Below are positions 49,157 to 58,187 of a stretch of DNA of 64,000 bases, one piece after another. The notes beneath the pieces are model-generated. The model made no database searches, was not told the origin of the DNA, and saw only the letters and a program-made list of their open reading frames with translations. Positions within the stretch are counted from its first letter, which is position 1. Each line of letters starts with the position of its first letter. This DNA is from Streptomyces sp. NRRL S-244 (GTDB taxonomy: Bacteria > Actinomycetota > Actinomycetes > Streptomycetales > Streptomycetaceae). The position numbers were made by a program, and so were the translations under genes. The DNA lies in the NCBI RefSeq assembly GCF_000717915.1, contig NZ_JOCX01000003.1, positions 248,001 through 312,000 of the forward strand. The letters are read 5' to 3'.

Positions 49157-50757
49157 GCTGTCGGCTCCCTTCGCATGGGCAGTCGTACGGTGAACTCGGC
49201 TCCCCCGCCCGGCCCTTCGGCGGCGACCGCACTGCCGCCGTGCCGGTGGGCCACCTGCCGGACCAGGGCGAGGCCGAGGCCGCGCCCCTCTCCCTTGCCC
49301 GACCAGCCGCGCAGGAACACATCGGCGGCGGCGCCCGTGGGCAGCCCGGGGCCGTTGTCGGCGACGCGGAGCAGCAGTCCGTCCCCGTCGGGCCGGACGG
49401 TGACCGCGATCCGGGCCCCGGGGACGCCGGTCAGGGCGTCGACGGCGTTGTCGAGGAGGTTGCCGAGGACGGTGACGAGGTCCCGGGCCGGGAGGGCTCC
49501 GGTGCGGCCGTCGACGGCCCGGCTGTCGGAGGTGACGACCAGTTCGACTCCGCGCTCGTGCGCCTGGGCGGCCTTGCCGAGCAGCAGGGCCACGAGGACG
49601 GGCTCTCCGACGCCGGTGACGACCTCGTCGGTGAGGGCCTGGGCCAGCTGCAGTTCGGCGGTGGCGAAGTCCACCGCCTCGTCCGCGCGGCCGAGCTCGA
49701 TGAGGGAGACCACGGTGTGCAGCCGGTTGGCGGCCTCGTGGGCCTGCGAGCGCAGCGCCTCGGTGAATCCGCGTTCCTGATCCAACTCTCCGGTCAGCGA
49801 CTGGAGTTCGGTGTGGTCGCGGAGGGTGACCACGGTGCCGCGGCGGCCGCCGCCCGCGACGGGCGAGCTGTTGAGGACGAGCACCCGGTCCGCGGTCAGG
49901 TGCACCTCGTCCACACGGGGCCGGTCGGCGAGCAGGGCGCCGGTGAGCGGGGCGGGCAGCCCGAGGTCGGCGGCGCCGGTGCCCCGGACGTCCCCCCGCA
50001 GGCCGAGCAGTTCGCGTCCGGCGTCGTTGATGAGGGTGATCCGGCGCTGGCCGTCGAGCATGAGCAGGCCCTCGCGGACCCCGTGGAGGGCCGCCTGGTG
50101 GTAGTCGTACATCCGGCTGAGCTCGGCCGCGTTCATCCCGTGGGTGTGCCGGCGCAGCCGGGCGTTGACGACGTACGTGCCGACTCCGCCGAGGGCGAGC
50201 GCACCGGCCGCGACCCAGGCGAGGGCGGTGAGCTGCTCGGCGAGCCGGGCGCTGATCGCGCGGACGGTGATGCCGGAGCTGACCATGCCGGTCACCCGGC
50301 CGTCGTCCATGAGCGGGGTGACCACGCGGATGGAGGGCCCGAGGGTGCCGGTGTAGGTCTCGCTGAAGGTCTCTCCGCGCAGGGCGGGGGCGGTGTTCCC
50401 CATGAAGGGCTCGCCGATGCGGCGGGGGTCGGGGTGAGTCCAGCGCCGCCCGTCCGGGGCCATGATCGTCACGAAGTCCACCCCGGAGTCCACGCGGACC
50501 CGCTCGGCGTAGGGCTGGAGCGCGGCCGAGGGGTCGCCCCCCTTCGCGGCCCCGCGTACGGCCTCGCGTACGGACGGGGAGTCGGCGACCGCGCGGGCCA
50601 CGGCCCCCGCCTGGCGCCGGGCGGCCTCCTCGGCCTGCCCGCGGGCGGTGGCGTACGCGAAGACCGCGCAGCCGGCCACGACCACGGCGACCAGCAGCAC
50701 CTGCATGGCGAAGAGCTGGCCGGCGAGGCTGCGCGGCGGTCGGGGGAAACGGAACAT
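49153..50757 (-). CDS. sensor histidine kinase, CitA/DcuS type
   Basis: This 534-aa membrane kinase has two spans (about 13-35 and 175-197) bracketing an extracellular PAS-like sensor (VDFVTIMAPDGRRWTHPDPRR). A cytoplasmic PAS domain (LLMLDGQRRITLINDAGRELL) follows. The unusual DHp motif SQAHEAANRLHTVVSLIELG supplies the phospho-His, and a GHKL ATPase follows (NLLDNAVDAL, VADNGPGLP, GLGLALVRQVA). This layout is that of citrate/C4-dicarboxylate sensors. Start ATG 50757 is chosen as the first with a sensible basic N-terminus before the first span. Confidence 0.93.
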   Translation of the reverse strand: MFRFPRPPRSLAGQLFAMQVLLVAVVVAGCAVFAYATARGQAEEAARRQAGAVARAVADSPSVREAVRGAAKGGDPSAALQPYAERVRVDSGVDFVTIMAPDGRRWTHPDPRRIGEPFMGNTAPALRGETFSETYTGTLGPSIRVVTPLMDDGRVTGMVSSGITVRAISARLAEQLTALAWVAAGALALGGVGTYVVNARLRRHTHGMNAAELSRMYDYHQAALHGVREGLLMLDGQRRITLINDAGRELLGLRGDVRGTGAADLGLPAPLTGALLADRPRVDEVHLTADRVLVLNSSPVAGGGRRGTVVTLRDHTELQSLTGELDQERGFTEALRSQAHEAANRLHTVVSLIELGRADEAVDFATAELQLAQALTDEVVTGVGEPVLVALLLGKAAQAHERGVELVVTSDSRAVDGRTGALPARDLVTVLGNLLDNAVDALTGVPGARIAVTVRPDGDGLLLRVADNGPGLPTGAAADVFLRGWSGKGEGRGLGLALVRQVAHRHGGSAVAAEGPGGGAEFTVRLPMRREPTA

Positions 50758-50865
50758 GACGCTCAGTGTGCACCGGGCCGTGAACTCAATGAACGCAAGG
50801 GTGACCGGGGTCACAGCCTCGGGCGATGGTCCTCCCGGGACGTATTCACCATCAGGAGGCGAGCC

Positions 50866-52224
50866 GTGGCCGGCAGACGCGACAAGACCCACTATCTGTA
50901 CATCGCGGTGATCGCCGCGGTGCTCCTCGGCATCGCCGTCGGCTTCGCCGCACCCGGCACGGCCGTGGAGCTCAAGCCGCTGGGCACCGGCTTCGTGAAC
51001 CTCATCAAGATGATGATCTCGCCCGTGATCTTCTGCACGATCGTGCTGGGCATCGGGTCGGTGCGCAAGGCCGCGAAGGTCGGCGCCGTGGGCGGCCTCG
51101 CCCTCGGCTACTTCATGATCATGTCCACGGTGGCGCTGGCGATCGGCCTCCTCGTCGGGAACCTGCTGGAGCCGGGCAGCGGACTGCACCTGACCGAGGC
51201 CGTCAAGCACGCCGGCGAGGCGCAGGCCAAGGCGGGCGGGGCGCAGAGCACGCCCGAGTTCCTGCTGGGGATCATCCCGACCACCCTGGTCTCCGCCTTC
51301 ACCGGCGGGCAGGTGCTCCAGACGCTGCTCGTGGCGCTGCTGTGCGGGTTCGCGCTCCAGGCCATGGGCACGGCGGGCGAGCCGCTGCTGCGCGGCATCG
51401 GGCACGTGCAGAAGCTGGTCTTCCGGGTACTGGCGATGATCATGTGGGCGGCGCCGGTGGGCGCGTTCGGCGCGATCGCGGCGGTGGTCGGCGCGACCGG
51501 GATGGACGCGCTGAAGTCACTGGCCGTCATCATGATCGGCTTCTACACGACCTGCCTGCTGTTCGTGTTCGTGGTGCTCGGCACCCTGTTGCGGGTGTGC
51601 ACCGGGCTCAACGTGTTCTCGCTGCTGCGCTACCTGGGCCGCGAGTTCCTGCTGATCCTCTCGACCTCCTCCTCGGAGTCGGCGCTGCCCCGGCTGATCG
51701 CGAAGATGGAGCACCTGGGCGTCTCGAAGCCGGTGGTCGGCATCACGGTGCCGACGGGGTACTCCTTCAACCTGGACGGGACCGCGATCTACCTGACGAT
51801 GTCCTCTCTGTTCATCGCGGAGGCCATGGGCAAGCCCCTGGCCATCGGTGAGCAGATCTCGCTGCTGCTGTTCATGATCGTGGCCTCGAAGGGTGCGGCG
51901 GGCGTGACGGGCGCGGGGCTCGCGACGCTGGCCGGCGGGCTGCAGTCGCACCGGCCGGAGCTCGTCGACGGCGTCGGGCTGATCGTGGGCATCGACCGGT
52001 TCATGAGCGAGGCCCGGGCGCTGACGAACTTCGCGGGCAACGCGGTGGCGACGGTGCTCATCGGCACCTGGACCAAGGAGTTCGACCGCGAGCGGGCCAC
52101 CGAAGTCCTGGCGGGACGCCTGGAGTTCGACGAGACCACGCTGATCGACGACGGCCACGGCGCGGAGCTCCCCACCGTGCCCGCGCCGTCGCCGGCCGGC
52201 GCCAAGGACGGCGTACCGGTCTGA
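50866..52224 (+). CDS. dctA: C4-dicarboxylate symporter, DctA type
   Basis: This 452-aa DAACS-family cation/dicarboxylate symporter is predicted to have eight spans plus re-entrant loops. The serine-rich signature LILSTSSSESALPRL (about residue 263), PTGYSFNLDGTAIYLTMS (about 297) and the C-terminal DRFMSEARALTNFAGNAVA are diagnostic. GTG 50866 follows AGGAGG. It diverges from the CitA/CitB-like system, which probably induces it when dicarboxylates are present. Confidence 0.95.
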   Translation: MAGRRDKTHYLYIAVIAAVLLGIAVGFAAPGTAVELKPLGTGFVNLIKMMISPVIFCTIVLGIGSVRKAAKVGAVGGLALGYFMIMSTVALAIGLLVGNLLEPGSGLHLTEAVKHAGEAQAKAGGAQSTPEFLLGIIPTTLVSAFTGGQVLQTLLVALLCGFALQAMGTAGEPLLRGIGHVQKLVFRVLAMIMWAAPVGAFGAIAAVVGATGMDALKSLAVIMIGFYTTCLLFVFVVLGTLLRVCTGLNVFSLLRYLGREFLLILSTSSSESALPRLIAKMEHLGVSKPVVGITVPTGYSFNLDGTAIYLTMSSLFIAEAMGKPLAIGEQISLLLFMIVASKGAAGVTGAGLATLAGGLQSHRPELVDGVGLIVGIDRFMSEARALTNFAGNAVATVLIGTWTKEFDRERATEVLAGRLEFDETTLIDDGHGAELPTVPAPSPAGAKDGVPV

Positions 52225-52316
52225 CCGGAACGCCCGTCACGGGCCGGCCGGGCCGGGCTCGCCCCCACGGTGCCCGGGCCGGTCGGCCCTCACATCCCCT
52301 TCACGCCGCCCTCACG

Positions 52317-52349
52317 CGGCCCCATGGTCGATTTTCGGCCACGGGGCCG
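52317..52349 (+). terminator. terminator of the dicarboxylate transporter gene
   Basis: Arms CGGCCCCATGG and CCACGGGGCCG pair around a TCGATTTTCGG loop, about 93 bp after the transporter stop. The remaining intergenic DNA to 52442 holds a TTAAGTG-containing stretch likely to include the protease promoter. Confidence 0.65.
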
Positions 52350-52442
52350 TTAAGTGTCGTGCGGTAAAAGGTACTTCCATACCGGGGCACGCGTCTGACA
52401 TCTTGCGTCCACCACTCGTTTTCGTACGGCCCGGTGGGTGTC

Positions 52443-54290
52443 ATGAGCACCTCCAGGCCGTCTTCGGAGGACGCATTGATACCCCACATATCCAGCCGAC
52501 CTCGACGCACTCTCGTGCTGGCCGCCACCCTCGGCGCCGCTCTCGCCTTCGGGGCCCCCGCCGCGCTCGCCGGCACCGCCCCGGTCTCCCCTTCCGGCCA
52601 GACCGCCCCCTCCGCCCCCGCCAAGGCGGCGGGCAAGGCCGCCGCGGCGCCGACTTCCCAGAGTGCGACCTGGGTTGCCGGCACCCGCGCCTACCTCGTG
52701 ATCACCGCCCCCGGTGACAGCTCGGCGGTGCGTTCCGCCATCGCCGCCAACGGCGGCACCGTCTTCTCCAACTTCGACTCCATCGGCGTGATCGTCGCCC
52801 ACTCCGCCTCCGCCGGCTTCGCCGCGACGATGCGCGGGGTCAGCGGGGTCCAGCAGGTCGGCGCCACCCGCACCTCGGACGTCCCGGCCGACGCCTACAA
52901 CCCGGCGCTGCCCGCCAACCCGGCCCAGTCGACGACCCCGGCCGGCGAGCCCGTCCGCGCCGACATGAGCCAGATCAAGGCGGACCAGGCCTGGGCCGTC
53001 ACCACCGGCTCCGCCTCCGTCAAGGTCGGCATCCTGGACACCGGTGTGGACGACCAGCACCAGGACCTGGCGCCGAACTTCAACGCCGCCGACTCCGTCT
53101 CCTGCGCGTACGGCAAGCCGGACACCCGTACGGGCGCCTGGCGGGACGTGGACAGCCACGGCACCCACGTCGCGGGCACCATCGCGGCCGCGAAGAACGG
53201 CAAGGGCGTCGTCGGCGTGGCCCCGGGCGTGAAGATCTCCGCGGTCCGCGTCGCCGAGCCGGGCAACTCGTTCTTCTTCGCCGAGAACACCATCTGCGGC
53301 TTCGTGTGGGCCGGTGACCACGGCTTCAAGGTCACCAACAACAGCTACTACACGGACCCGTGGCAGTTCAACTGCCCGGACAACATCGACCAGGCCGCCA
53401 TCATCGAGGGCGTCAAGCGCGCCCAGGAGTACGCGGAGGGCAAGGGCTCCCTCCAGGTCGCCGCGGCGGGCAACGAGAACTACGACCTCGCCCACAAGAC
53501 GACCGACTCCGCGAGCCCGAACGACTCGACGCCGGTCACCCGCACCATCACCAACGCCTGCCTCGACATCCCGACCGAGCTCCCGGGCGTGGTCACGGTC
53601 GCGGCGAACGGCACCGGCACCTCGAAGGCCTCGTTCTCCAACTTCGGCTCCGGCGTCATCGACGTCGCGGCCCCGGGCAGCGACGTCTACTCCACCGTGC
53701 CGGGCGGCAAGTACGGCACCAAGAGCGGTACGTCGATGGCCACCCCGCACGTGGTCGGCGTCGCGGCGCTGCTCGCCAGCACCAACCCGGGCATCACCCC
53801 GGCGCAGCTGCGCGACAAGCTGGCCACCCAGGCCAACGACATCGCCTGCCCCTCGGACAGCCGTTGCACCGGTACCGCGGCCAACAACTCGTTCTTCGGC
53901 GAGGGCCAGGTCGACGCGCTGAAGGCGGTCGGCTCCACCCCGCCCCCCGGGAAGTACTTCGAGAACCTCGGCGACTTCGCGATCAACGACAACGCGACCG
54001 TGGAGAGCCCGATCACCGTCAGCGGGGTGACCGGCAACGCGCCGGCCACCCTCAAGGTGGGCGTGGACATCAAGCACACCTACATCGGTGACCTGAAGGT
54101 CGACCTGGTGGCTCCGGACGGCACCGTCTACACCCTGAGCAACCGGGCCGGCGGCGGTACGGACAACATCGTCCAGAGCTTCACCGTCAACGCCTCCTCC
54201 GAGGTCGCGAACGGCCTCTGGAAGCTGCGCGTGAACGACAACGCCAGCGCGGACACCGGCAAGATCGACGCCTGGAACCTCACGTTCTAG
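52443..54290 (+). CDS. secreted subtilisin-like serine protease (S8) with P-domain
   Basis: This 615-aa exported protease has a signal peptide (RRTLVLAATLGAALAFGAPA, cleavage near ALAG), an I9-like propeptide (about 75-140) and an S8 catalytic domain (about 170-490). Catalytic Asp is in GILDTGVDD (about 200), His in DSHGTHVAGT (about 239) and Ser in KSGTSMATPHV (about 432). A C-terminal proprotein-convertase P-domain of about 110 residues (FAINDNATVESPITV to IDAWNLTF) ends the chain. It is a stand-alone gene and presumably degrades extracellular protein. Confidence 0.96.
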   Translation: MSTSRPSSEDALIPHISSRPRRTLVLAATLGAALAFGAPAALAGTAPVSPSGQTAPSAPAKAAGKAAAAPTSQSATWVAGTRAYLVITAPGDSSAVRSAIAANGGTVFSNFDSIGVIVAHSASAGFAATMRGVSGVQQVGATRTSDVPADAYNPALPANPAQSTTPAGEPVRADMSQIKADQAWAVTTGSASVKVGILDTGVDDQHQDLAPNFNAADSVSCAYGKPDTRTGAWRDVDSHGTHVAGTIAAAKNGKGVVGVAPGVKISAVRVAEPGNSFFFAENTICGFVWAGDHGFKVTNNSYYTDPWQFNCPDNIDQAAIIEGVKRAQEYAEGKGSLQVAAAGNENYDLAHKTTDSASPNDSTPVTRTITNACLDIPTELPGVVTVAANGTGTSKASFSNFGSGVIDVAAPGSDVYSTVPGGKYGTKSGTSMATPHVVGVAALLASTNPGITPAQLRDKLATQANDIACPSDSRCTGTAANNSFFGEGQVDALKAVGSTPPPGKYFENLGDFAINDNATVESPITVSGVTGNAPATLKVGVDIKHTYIGDLKVDLVAPDGTVYTLSNRAGGGTDNIVQSFTVNASSEVANGLWKLRVNDNASADTGKIDAWNLTF

Positions 54291-54325
54291 TGCTGCCGGA
54301 CCAGGCCTGATCCGAAGGACACGGC

Positions 54326-55759
54326 CTAACGCCGCAGGACGTCGGCGAGCCAGTCGAAGACGACGTCGCAGTGCTGTTGCGGGGCCATCGGGGAGCAGTG
54401 CAACTGCGCCCCGGTGGCCTCCGTCATTTTCACGTACGCGCGCTTCGAGCGCAGCAGGTCGTACATCTGCCGGGGCTGGCCGGGGTAGAACTGCTCGAAG
54501 TCGTAGTCGAGGACCAGCGCCGGCGCCTTGATCCGCGGTACGACCTTGGTGATGTCGAGGCCGATCGCGACCTGGGCCGGGGTCCAGAGGTCCTTGAACA
54601 TCCGGCCGGCCCGCGCCTCGCGCAGCACCTCCGGCGAGAAGATCTCGAAGCGCTTCTTGACGGTGGCGGCGAGCTCCGGGGTGAGTGCGGGGACGACCTC
54701 CTCGTTCCAGACGCGGTTGGTCTGCGCCTTGTCGGGGGTGACGATGTCGCGGAGCTCCTTGTCGAAGCCGAGCCACGGGCTGAGCACACCGGGCAGGCAC
54801 GCCACGGCCGCGAGCCGGTGCTCGAAGGCCGCGGCGCGGGCGACCAGGTTGCCGCCCATGCTGAGGCCGGTGATCGCGATCCGGCCGCTGTCGACGTCCT
54901 TGCGGGCGTCGAGCCAGTCGACGAGCGGGGCCACCACCTGCTCCCACCGCGTGGTGAAGGGGATCTCCTCGACGAACAGCAGCTGGCCCTGGCCCGGGCC
55001 GTCGTAGACGAGCGCGTTCCAGCCCCGGCCGAGGGCGGCCGCGACGCCGTACGTCCACATGTCGACGTTCTGCCCGTCGCTGCCGTTGGTGAGGATGACC
55101 GTCGGGCGGGGCTCGTCGGGGCCCTCGGGCCGGAAGAACCAGACCGGCAGCCGGGTCTTGCCGTACGGGACCTGCGCGCGGACGGCGGCCGGGGAGCAGA
55201 GCCGTCCGAAGGTGTCCCAGGCCTTTCGGCCGGCCAGGTAGAGGGCCTTCTCGTCGCCGGGGCTGCGGGTGCCGAGGACGTAGAACAGGGCCTGGGCGTA
55301 GTACTGGGCGGCCCGCAGCGAGCGGAACCGGCGGGTCTGCGAGGGGGTGTCGCCGCCGTCGCGGCCGGCGGCCGGGGGCGCGGCGAGCCGGTCGCCCCAG
55401 GACCGGAAGGTGTCGGTGAAGGTCTGCGCGGACAGGCCCGCGGTGTTGATGGCATTGACGGCGGTGAGCACCTCGCCGACCTCGGAGGCCCGCATCCCGG
55501 CCCCGCCGAGCGCGAGGAGCCCGGCGAAGTTGTACCCGGGGTCGTCGAACAGCTTCATGGCCCCCGGCGTGGGATCGGGCGCCGCCGCGGCCGCCCGGGG
55601 CGTGGCGGCCGCGCAGCCGGAGGCGGCGCCGACCGTGAGGACCCCGGCGCCTGCGGCGAGTCCGGTCAGGGCGGCGCGCCGGGACAGCCCCGCCGGGGGC
55701 CGCGACGGGGTCCGCGACGGCGGCAGGGGCTCCGGATGCGGTGTGCGAGCGTGCGTCAT
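54326..55759 (-). CDS. Tat-exported alpha/beta hydrolase lipoprotein
   Basis: This 477-aa hydrolase has a Tat signal (SRRAALTGLAAGAGVLTVG) ending in a possible lipobox AASGC (Cys near 49). The hydrolase fold includes the oxyanion strand TVILTNGSDGQ, nucleophile GLSMGG (about residue 297), acidic residue in LDYDFEQF and catalytic His in APQQHCDVV near the end. It resembles the 2,6-dihydropseudooxynicotine hydrolase/FrsA-like group with a helical N-terminal cap. The substrate is unknown. ATG 55759 has a poor ribosome site, so the exact start is uncertain. Confidence 0.85.
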   Translation of the reverse strand: MTHARTPHPEPLPPSRTPSRPPAGLSRRAALTGLAAGAGVLTVGAASGCAAATPRAAAAAPDPTPGAMKLFDDPGYNFAGLLALGGAGMRASEVGEVLTAVNAINTAGLSAQTFTDTFRSWGDRLAAPPAAGRDGGDTPSQTRRFRSLRAAQYYAQALFYVLGTRSPGDEKALYLAGRKAWDTFGRLCSPAAVRAQVPYGKTRLPVWFFRPEGPDEPRPTVILTNGSDGQNVDMWTYGVAAALGRGWNALVYDGPGQGQLLFVEEIPFTTRWEQVVAPLVDWLDARKDVDSGRIAITGLSMGGNLVARAAAFEHRLAAVACLPGVLSPWLGFDKELRDIVTPDKAQTNRVWNEEVVPALTPELAATVKKRFEIFSPEVLREARAGRMFKDLWTPAQVAIGLDITKVVPRIKAPALVLDYDFEQFYPGQPRQMYDLLRSKRAYVKMTEATGAQLHCSPMAPQQHCDVVFDWLADVLRR

Positions 55760-55835
55760 GCAAGGGACCGTAGGAGGCCGCCCCGGCGGACCGGCGCCCG
55801 CCACACCCCCGGCTGCTCCGGACGGCCCTGCCGGG

Positions 55836-56510
55836 TTACCTGGTGCGCAGTACGCAGTCCCCGCAGAGGCCGCCGCCGGGGACCTGGTAATAGAGGCAGC
55901 AGCTGCGGCGCACGAACGCCACCCCGAGGCCTTCCTCGTGGATGAAGGTGCCCGTTCCGCCGAGCGCACCGCCCTCGGCCAGCAGCTCCGCGGCGAGGGA
56001 CACCGCCGGGCCGCCCGGGACCCGGTCGATCAGCACCCGGAGCGCTCCGACCAGCCCCGACGCGGCGTTGCCGCGCAGCACCTTGGGCGAGACCCCGTAC
56101 CGCTCGCGCAGCCGCGCGTCCAGGGCCGCGAGGTTGCCGAGCACGGTCTCCCCGAGGGACTCGACCGGCAGGTCCCCCCGGCCGGGCTCGGGCAGCCACA
56201 GTTCCAGCGAGCCCGCCGCGGGCAGCCGCCACCACACCCGGTCGGCCCCCAGGTCCGGCACCCGCCCGCCCAGCGCGGCGCAGCCGAGCCCGATCGACCA
56301 CAGCCGCGAGGCGATCCCGAACTGGGCGGTCGAGGCCGCGACGCGCCCCGGCCCGCTGCCGATCCGCCGCCCGACCTCGGCGACGTACGGCTCCAGCCGG
56401 GGCCCGTACAGCCCGCTCAGCGGCCGGAAGCCGTCCCCGGGCGGTTCCTTCCCGTACGGGACGGTGAAGAAGGGCCCGACGGCGGCGAGTCGGCTCAGTA
56501 GCAAGTCCAT
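55836..56510 (-). CDS. FhuF-like (2Fe-2S) protein
   Basis: This 224-aa protein ends with RRSCCLYYQVPGGGLCGDC, the CC-x10-CxxC arrangement that binds a 2Fe-2S cluster in ferric-siderophore reductase FhuF. The rest resembles the FhuF/IucA-related reductase domain. It probably reduces ferric siderophore complexes in the cytoplasm to release iron. No siderophore transporter is nearby, as the FecCD-type importer at 31-34 kb is riboswitch-controlled for cobalamin. The gene follows the SRPBCC gene by 52 bp on the same strand. Confidence 0.85.
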   Translation of the reverse strand: MDLLLSRLAAVGPFFTVPYGKEPPGDGFRPLSGLYGPRLEPYVAEVGRRIGSGPGRVAASTAQFGIASRLWSIGLGCAALGGRVPDLGADRVWWRLPAAGSLELWLPEPGRGDLPVESLGETVLGNLAALDARLRERYGVSPKVLRGNAASGLVGALRVLIDRVPGGPAVSLAAELLAEGGALGGTGTFIHEEGLGVAFVRRSCCLYYQVPGGGLCGDCVLRTR

Positions 56511-56562
56511 GCGCGGATGATCTCAGGTGGTCTCAGGTGCTCTCGGGGGGTCTCGGGGGGCG

Positions 56563-57012
56563 TCAGGCGGCGGACTCGCGGATCACGGCGAGGGTACGGG
56601 CGGCCGTCTCGGCCATGGAGGTGCGCATCGCGGCGATCCGGGAGGCGGCGAACTCGCGCTCGAACTCGCCGCTGAACGTCAAGGTGAGGGCGCCGGACGG
56701 GTCCTCGTCGATGACGTTGTCGATGGTCCAGACCTCCTTCTCGTCCGAGCGGCGGAAGCTCACGCGGTGGCCGATGTCGAAGACCACGACCTCGCGGAAG
56801 CGGTCCCCGGCCCGGGCTATCTCCCGGACCAGGCCCTGCGGGTTCTCCGACAGGACCGTGCACTCGGTGATCGCCGGTACGAAGGGGCGCGGGTCGGCGG
56901 CCTTGGCCACCAGGCCCGTCCACAGGTCGTCACGGCTCAGCTGGACCTGGTCCTCGGCCACGGGGTCGTTCACGGGCAGGGTGTACTCGATGCGGGTGAC
57001 GGTCTCGGTCAT
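56563..57012 (-). CDS. SRPBCC/AtaL-like protein (DUF1857 type)
   Basis: This 149-aa START/SRPBCC-fold protein has a conserved beginning TRIEYTLPVNDP, LSRDDLWTGLVAKAADPRPF, and a C-terminal long helix. It resembles the AtaL-like (DUF1857) group of small hydrophobic-ligand binding proteins of unknown role. A degenerate TCTCAGGTG/TCTCGGGGG tandem repeat fills the gap to the FhuF-like gene (56520-56556). Confidence 0.82.
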   Translation of the reverse strand: MTETVTRIEYTLPVNDPVAEDQVQLSRDDLWTGLVAKAADPRPFVPAITECTVLSENPQGLVREIARAGDRFREVVVFDIGHRVSFRRSDEKEVWTIDNVIDEDPSGALTLTFSGEFEREFAASRIAAMRTSMAETAARTLAVIRESAA

Positions 57013-57107
57013 GCCGGGCTCCCCTGGTTTTCGATCTTGTCACGGGGCAACCAGCGTCGCAGACCAGGCATTCCCCGCAGCACCCCTAGGGTCGGGCCGG
57101 GGCGAGA

Positions 57108-58187
57108 TCAGGGGGCCGGGGGCCTTGCGGCGTCGCCTGCCGGGGCGTAGGCGGCCACCTGGAAGGCGGACCTGTCGAGGCCGCCCTGTTTGGTGTCGCC
57201 GTTGGCGAACACGAACGACTCGATCGGTACGCCGCGTTCGGCGCTGAGCTGGGCGGCCAGCTCCTGGAGCACCACCGCCTCCAGCACCACGCGGACGGCC
57301 TCCGGGACGTCGGGGAGGCGGATCACCGACAGGCTGTCCGACGGTTCGGCGTCGGCCGTCGTCAGCAGCAGCGTGAGGTGCCCGGCGCCGGCCAGCGAGC
57401 GGGCCAGCTCGATCTCGCGGCCGTGGCCGAAGACGAGGTGCAGGGTGTTGCCGGCCGACTCCATCCCCCCGTGCAGGTAGTTGCGGGTCGCGGAGGCCGC
57501 CGCGGTCATCCGGGCCACCTCGCGCAGCAGCAGCGCGCCCTCCTCGGCCGAGGCCCGCGAGGCGCCTGCCGCCACCGCGTCGGAGGCGATGCAGCGGGCT
57601 CCGCGCTCGCGCAGGCCCGCGACCGCCTCGGCGGCCTGCCGGTGGACCGCGGCGGCCTGCTCGGCGATGTCGCCCCACGGGTCCCGCTCTCGGCCCGCCA
57701 TGGCCCCCGCGACCAGGTCGAGGGCGACGACCGTCCCCGTGTAGCCGATGGTCGAGGCGTACGAGTCGGGCTCGTTGCCGAGGTCCACGGTCAGGTCGGC
57801 GAGTGCACCGAGCGGCGACGGTACGACGTTGAGCAGTGCGGTCTTCGTGATGCCTGGGGCCGCGCGCCGTAAGGCGGCGATGGTCTCGGAGCTGCGGCCG
57901 CCCTGGGACACGGCGATCAGGCAGTCGGTGTCGAAGCCGGCGGTGCCCGTCTCGATCTCGCTGGACAGCACGCGCTGGGTGACGACCCCGGCCGCGCGCA
58001 GCTGCTGTACGGGGACGGCGAGGGCGGCGTACGAGGCTCCGATGCCGGTGAACAGGGGGCGCCGGGCGGTGCGCAGGGCGGCGTACTCCGGGGAGCCGAG
58101 CCGGGTGCGGACGCGGGCGGCGATCCGGGCGAGGGCGGCGCCCTGGCCGGCCTGGCCCTCGAGGAAGGTGATGCGGGGTCCGGACAT
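57108..58187 (-). CDS. SIS-domain sugar isomerase/deglycase-like protein
   Basis: This 359-aa protein has two SIS domains. The first has FTGIGASYAALAVPVQQL and the phosphosugar loop VSQGGRSSETIAAL (about residues 90-104). The second has LARSLAGAGHLTLLLTTAD. The plan is that of GlmS-C-terminal/AgaS/FrlB-type aminosugar or fructosamine-phosphate enzymes without the glutaminase half. ATG 58187 follows GAGAG. No kinase or permease partner is adjacent, so the substrate is unknown. Confidence 0.87.
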   Translation of the reverse strand: MSGPRITFLEGQAGQGAALARIAARVRTRLGSPEYAALRTARRPLFTGIGASYAALAVPVQQLRAAGVVTQRVLSSEIETGTAGFDTDCLIAVSQGGRSSETIAALRRAAPGITKTALLNVVPSPLGALADLTVDLGNEPDSYASTIGYTGTVVALDLVAGAMAGRERDPWGDIAEQAAAVHRQAAEAVAGLRERGARCIASDAVAAGASRASAEEGALLLREVARMTAAASATRNYLHGGMESAGNTLHLVFGHGREIELARSLAGAGHLTLLLTTADAEPSDSLSVIRLPDVPEAVRVVLEAVVLQELAAQLSAERGVPIESFVFANGDTKQGGLDRSAFQVAAYAPAGDAARPPAP

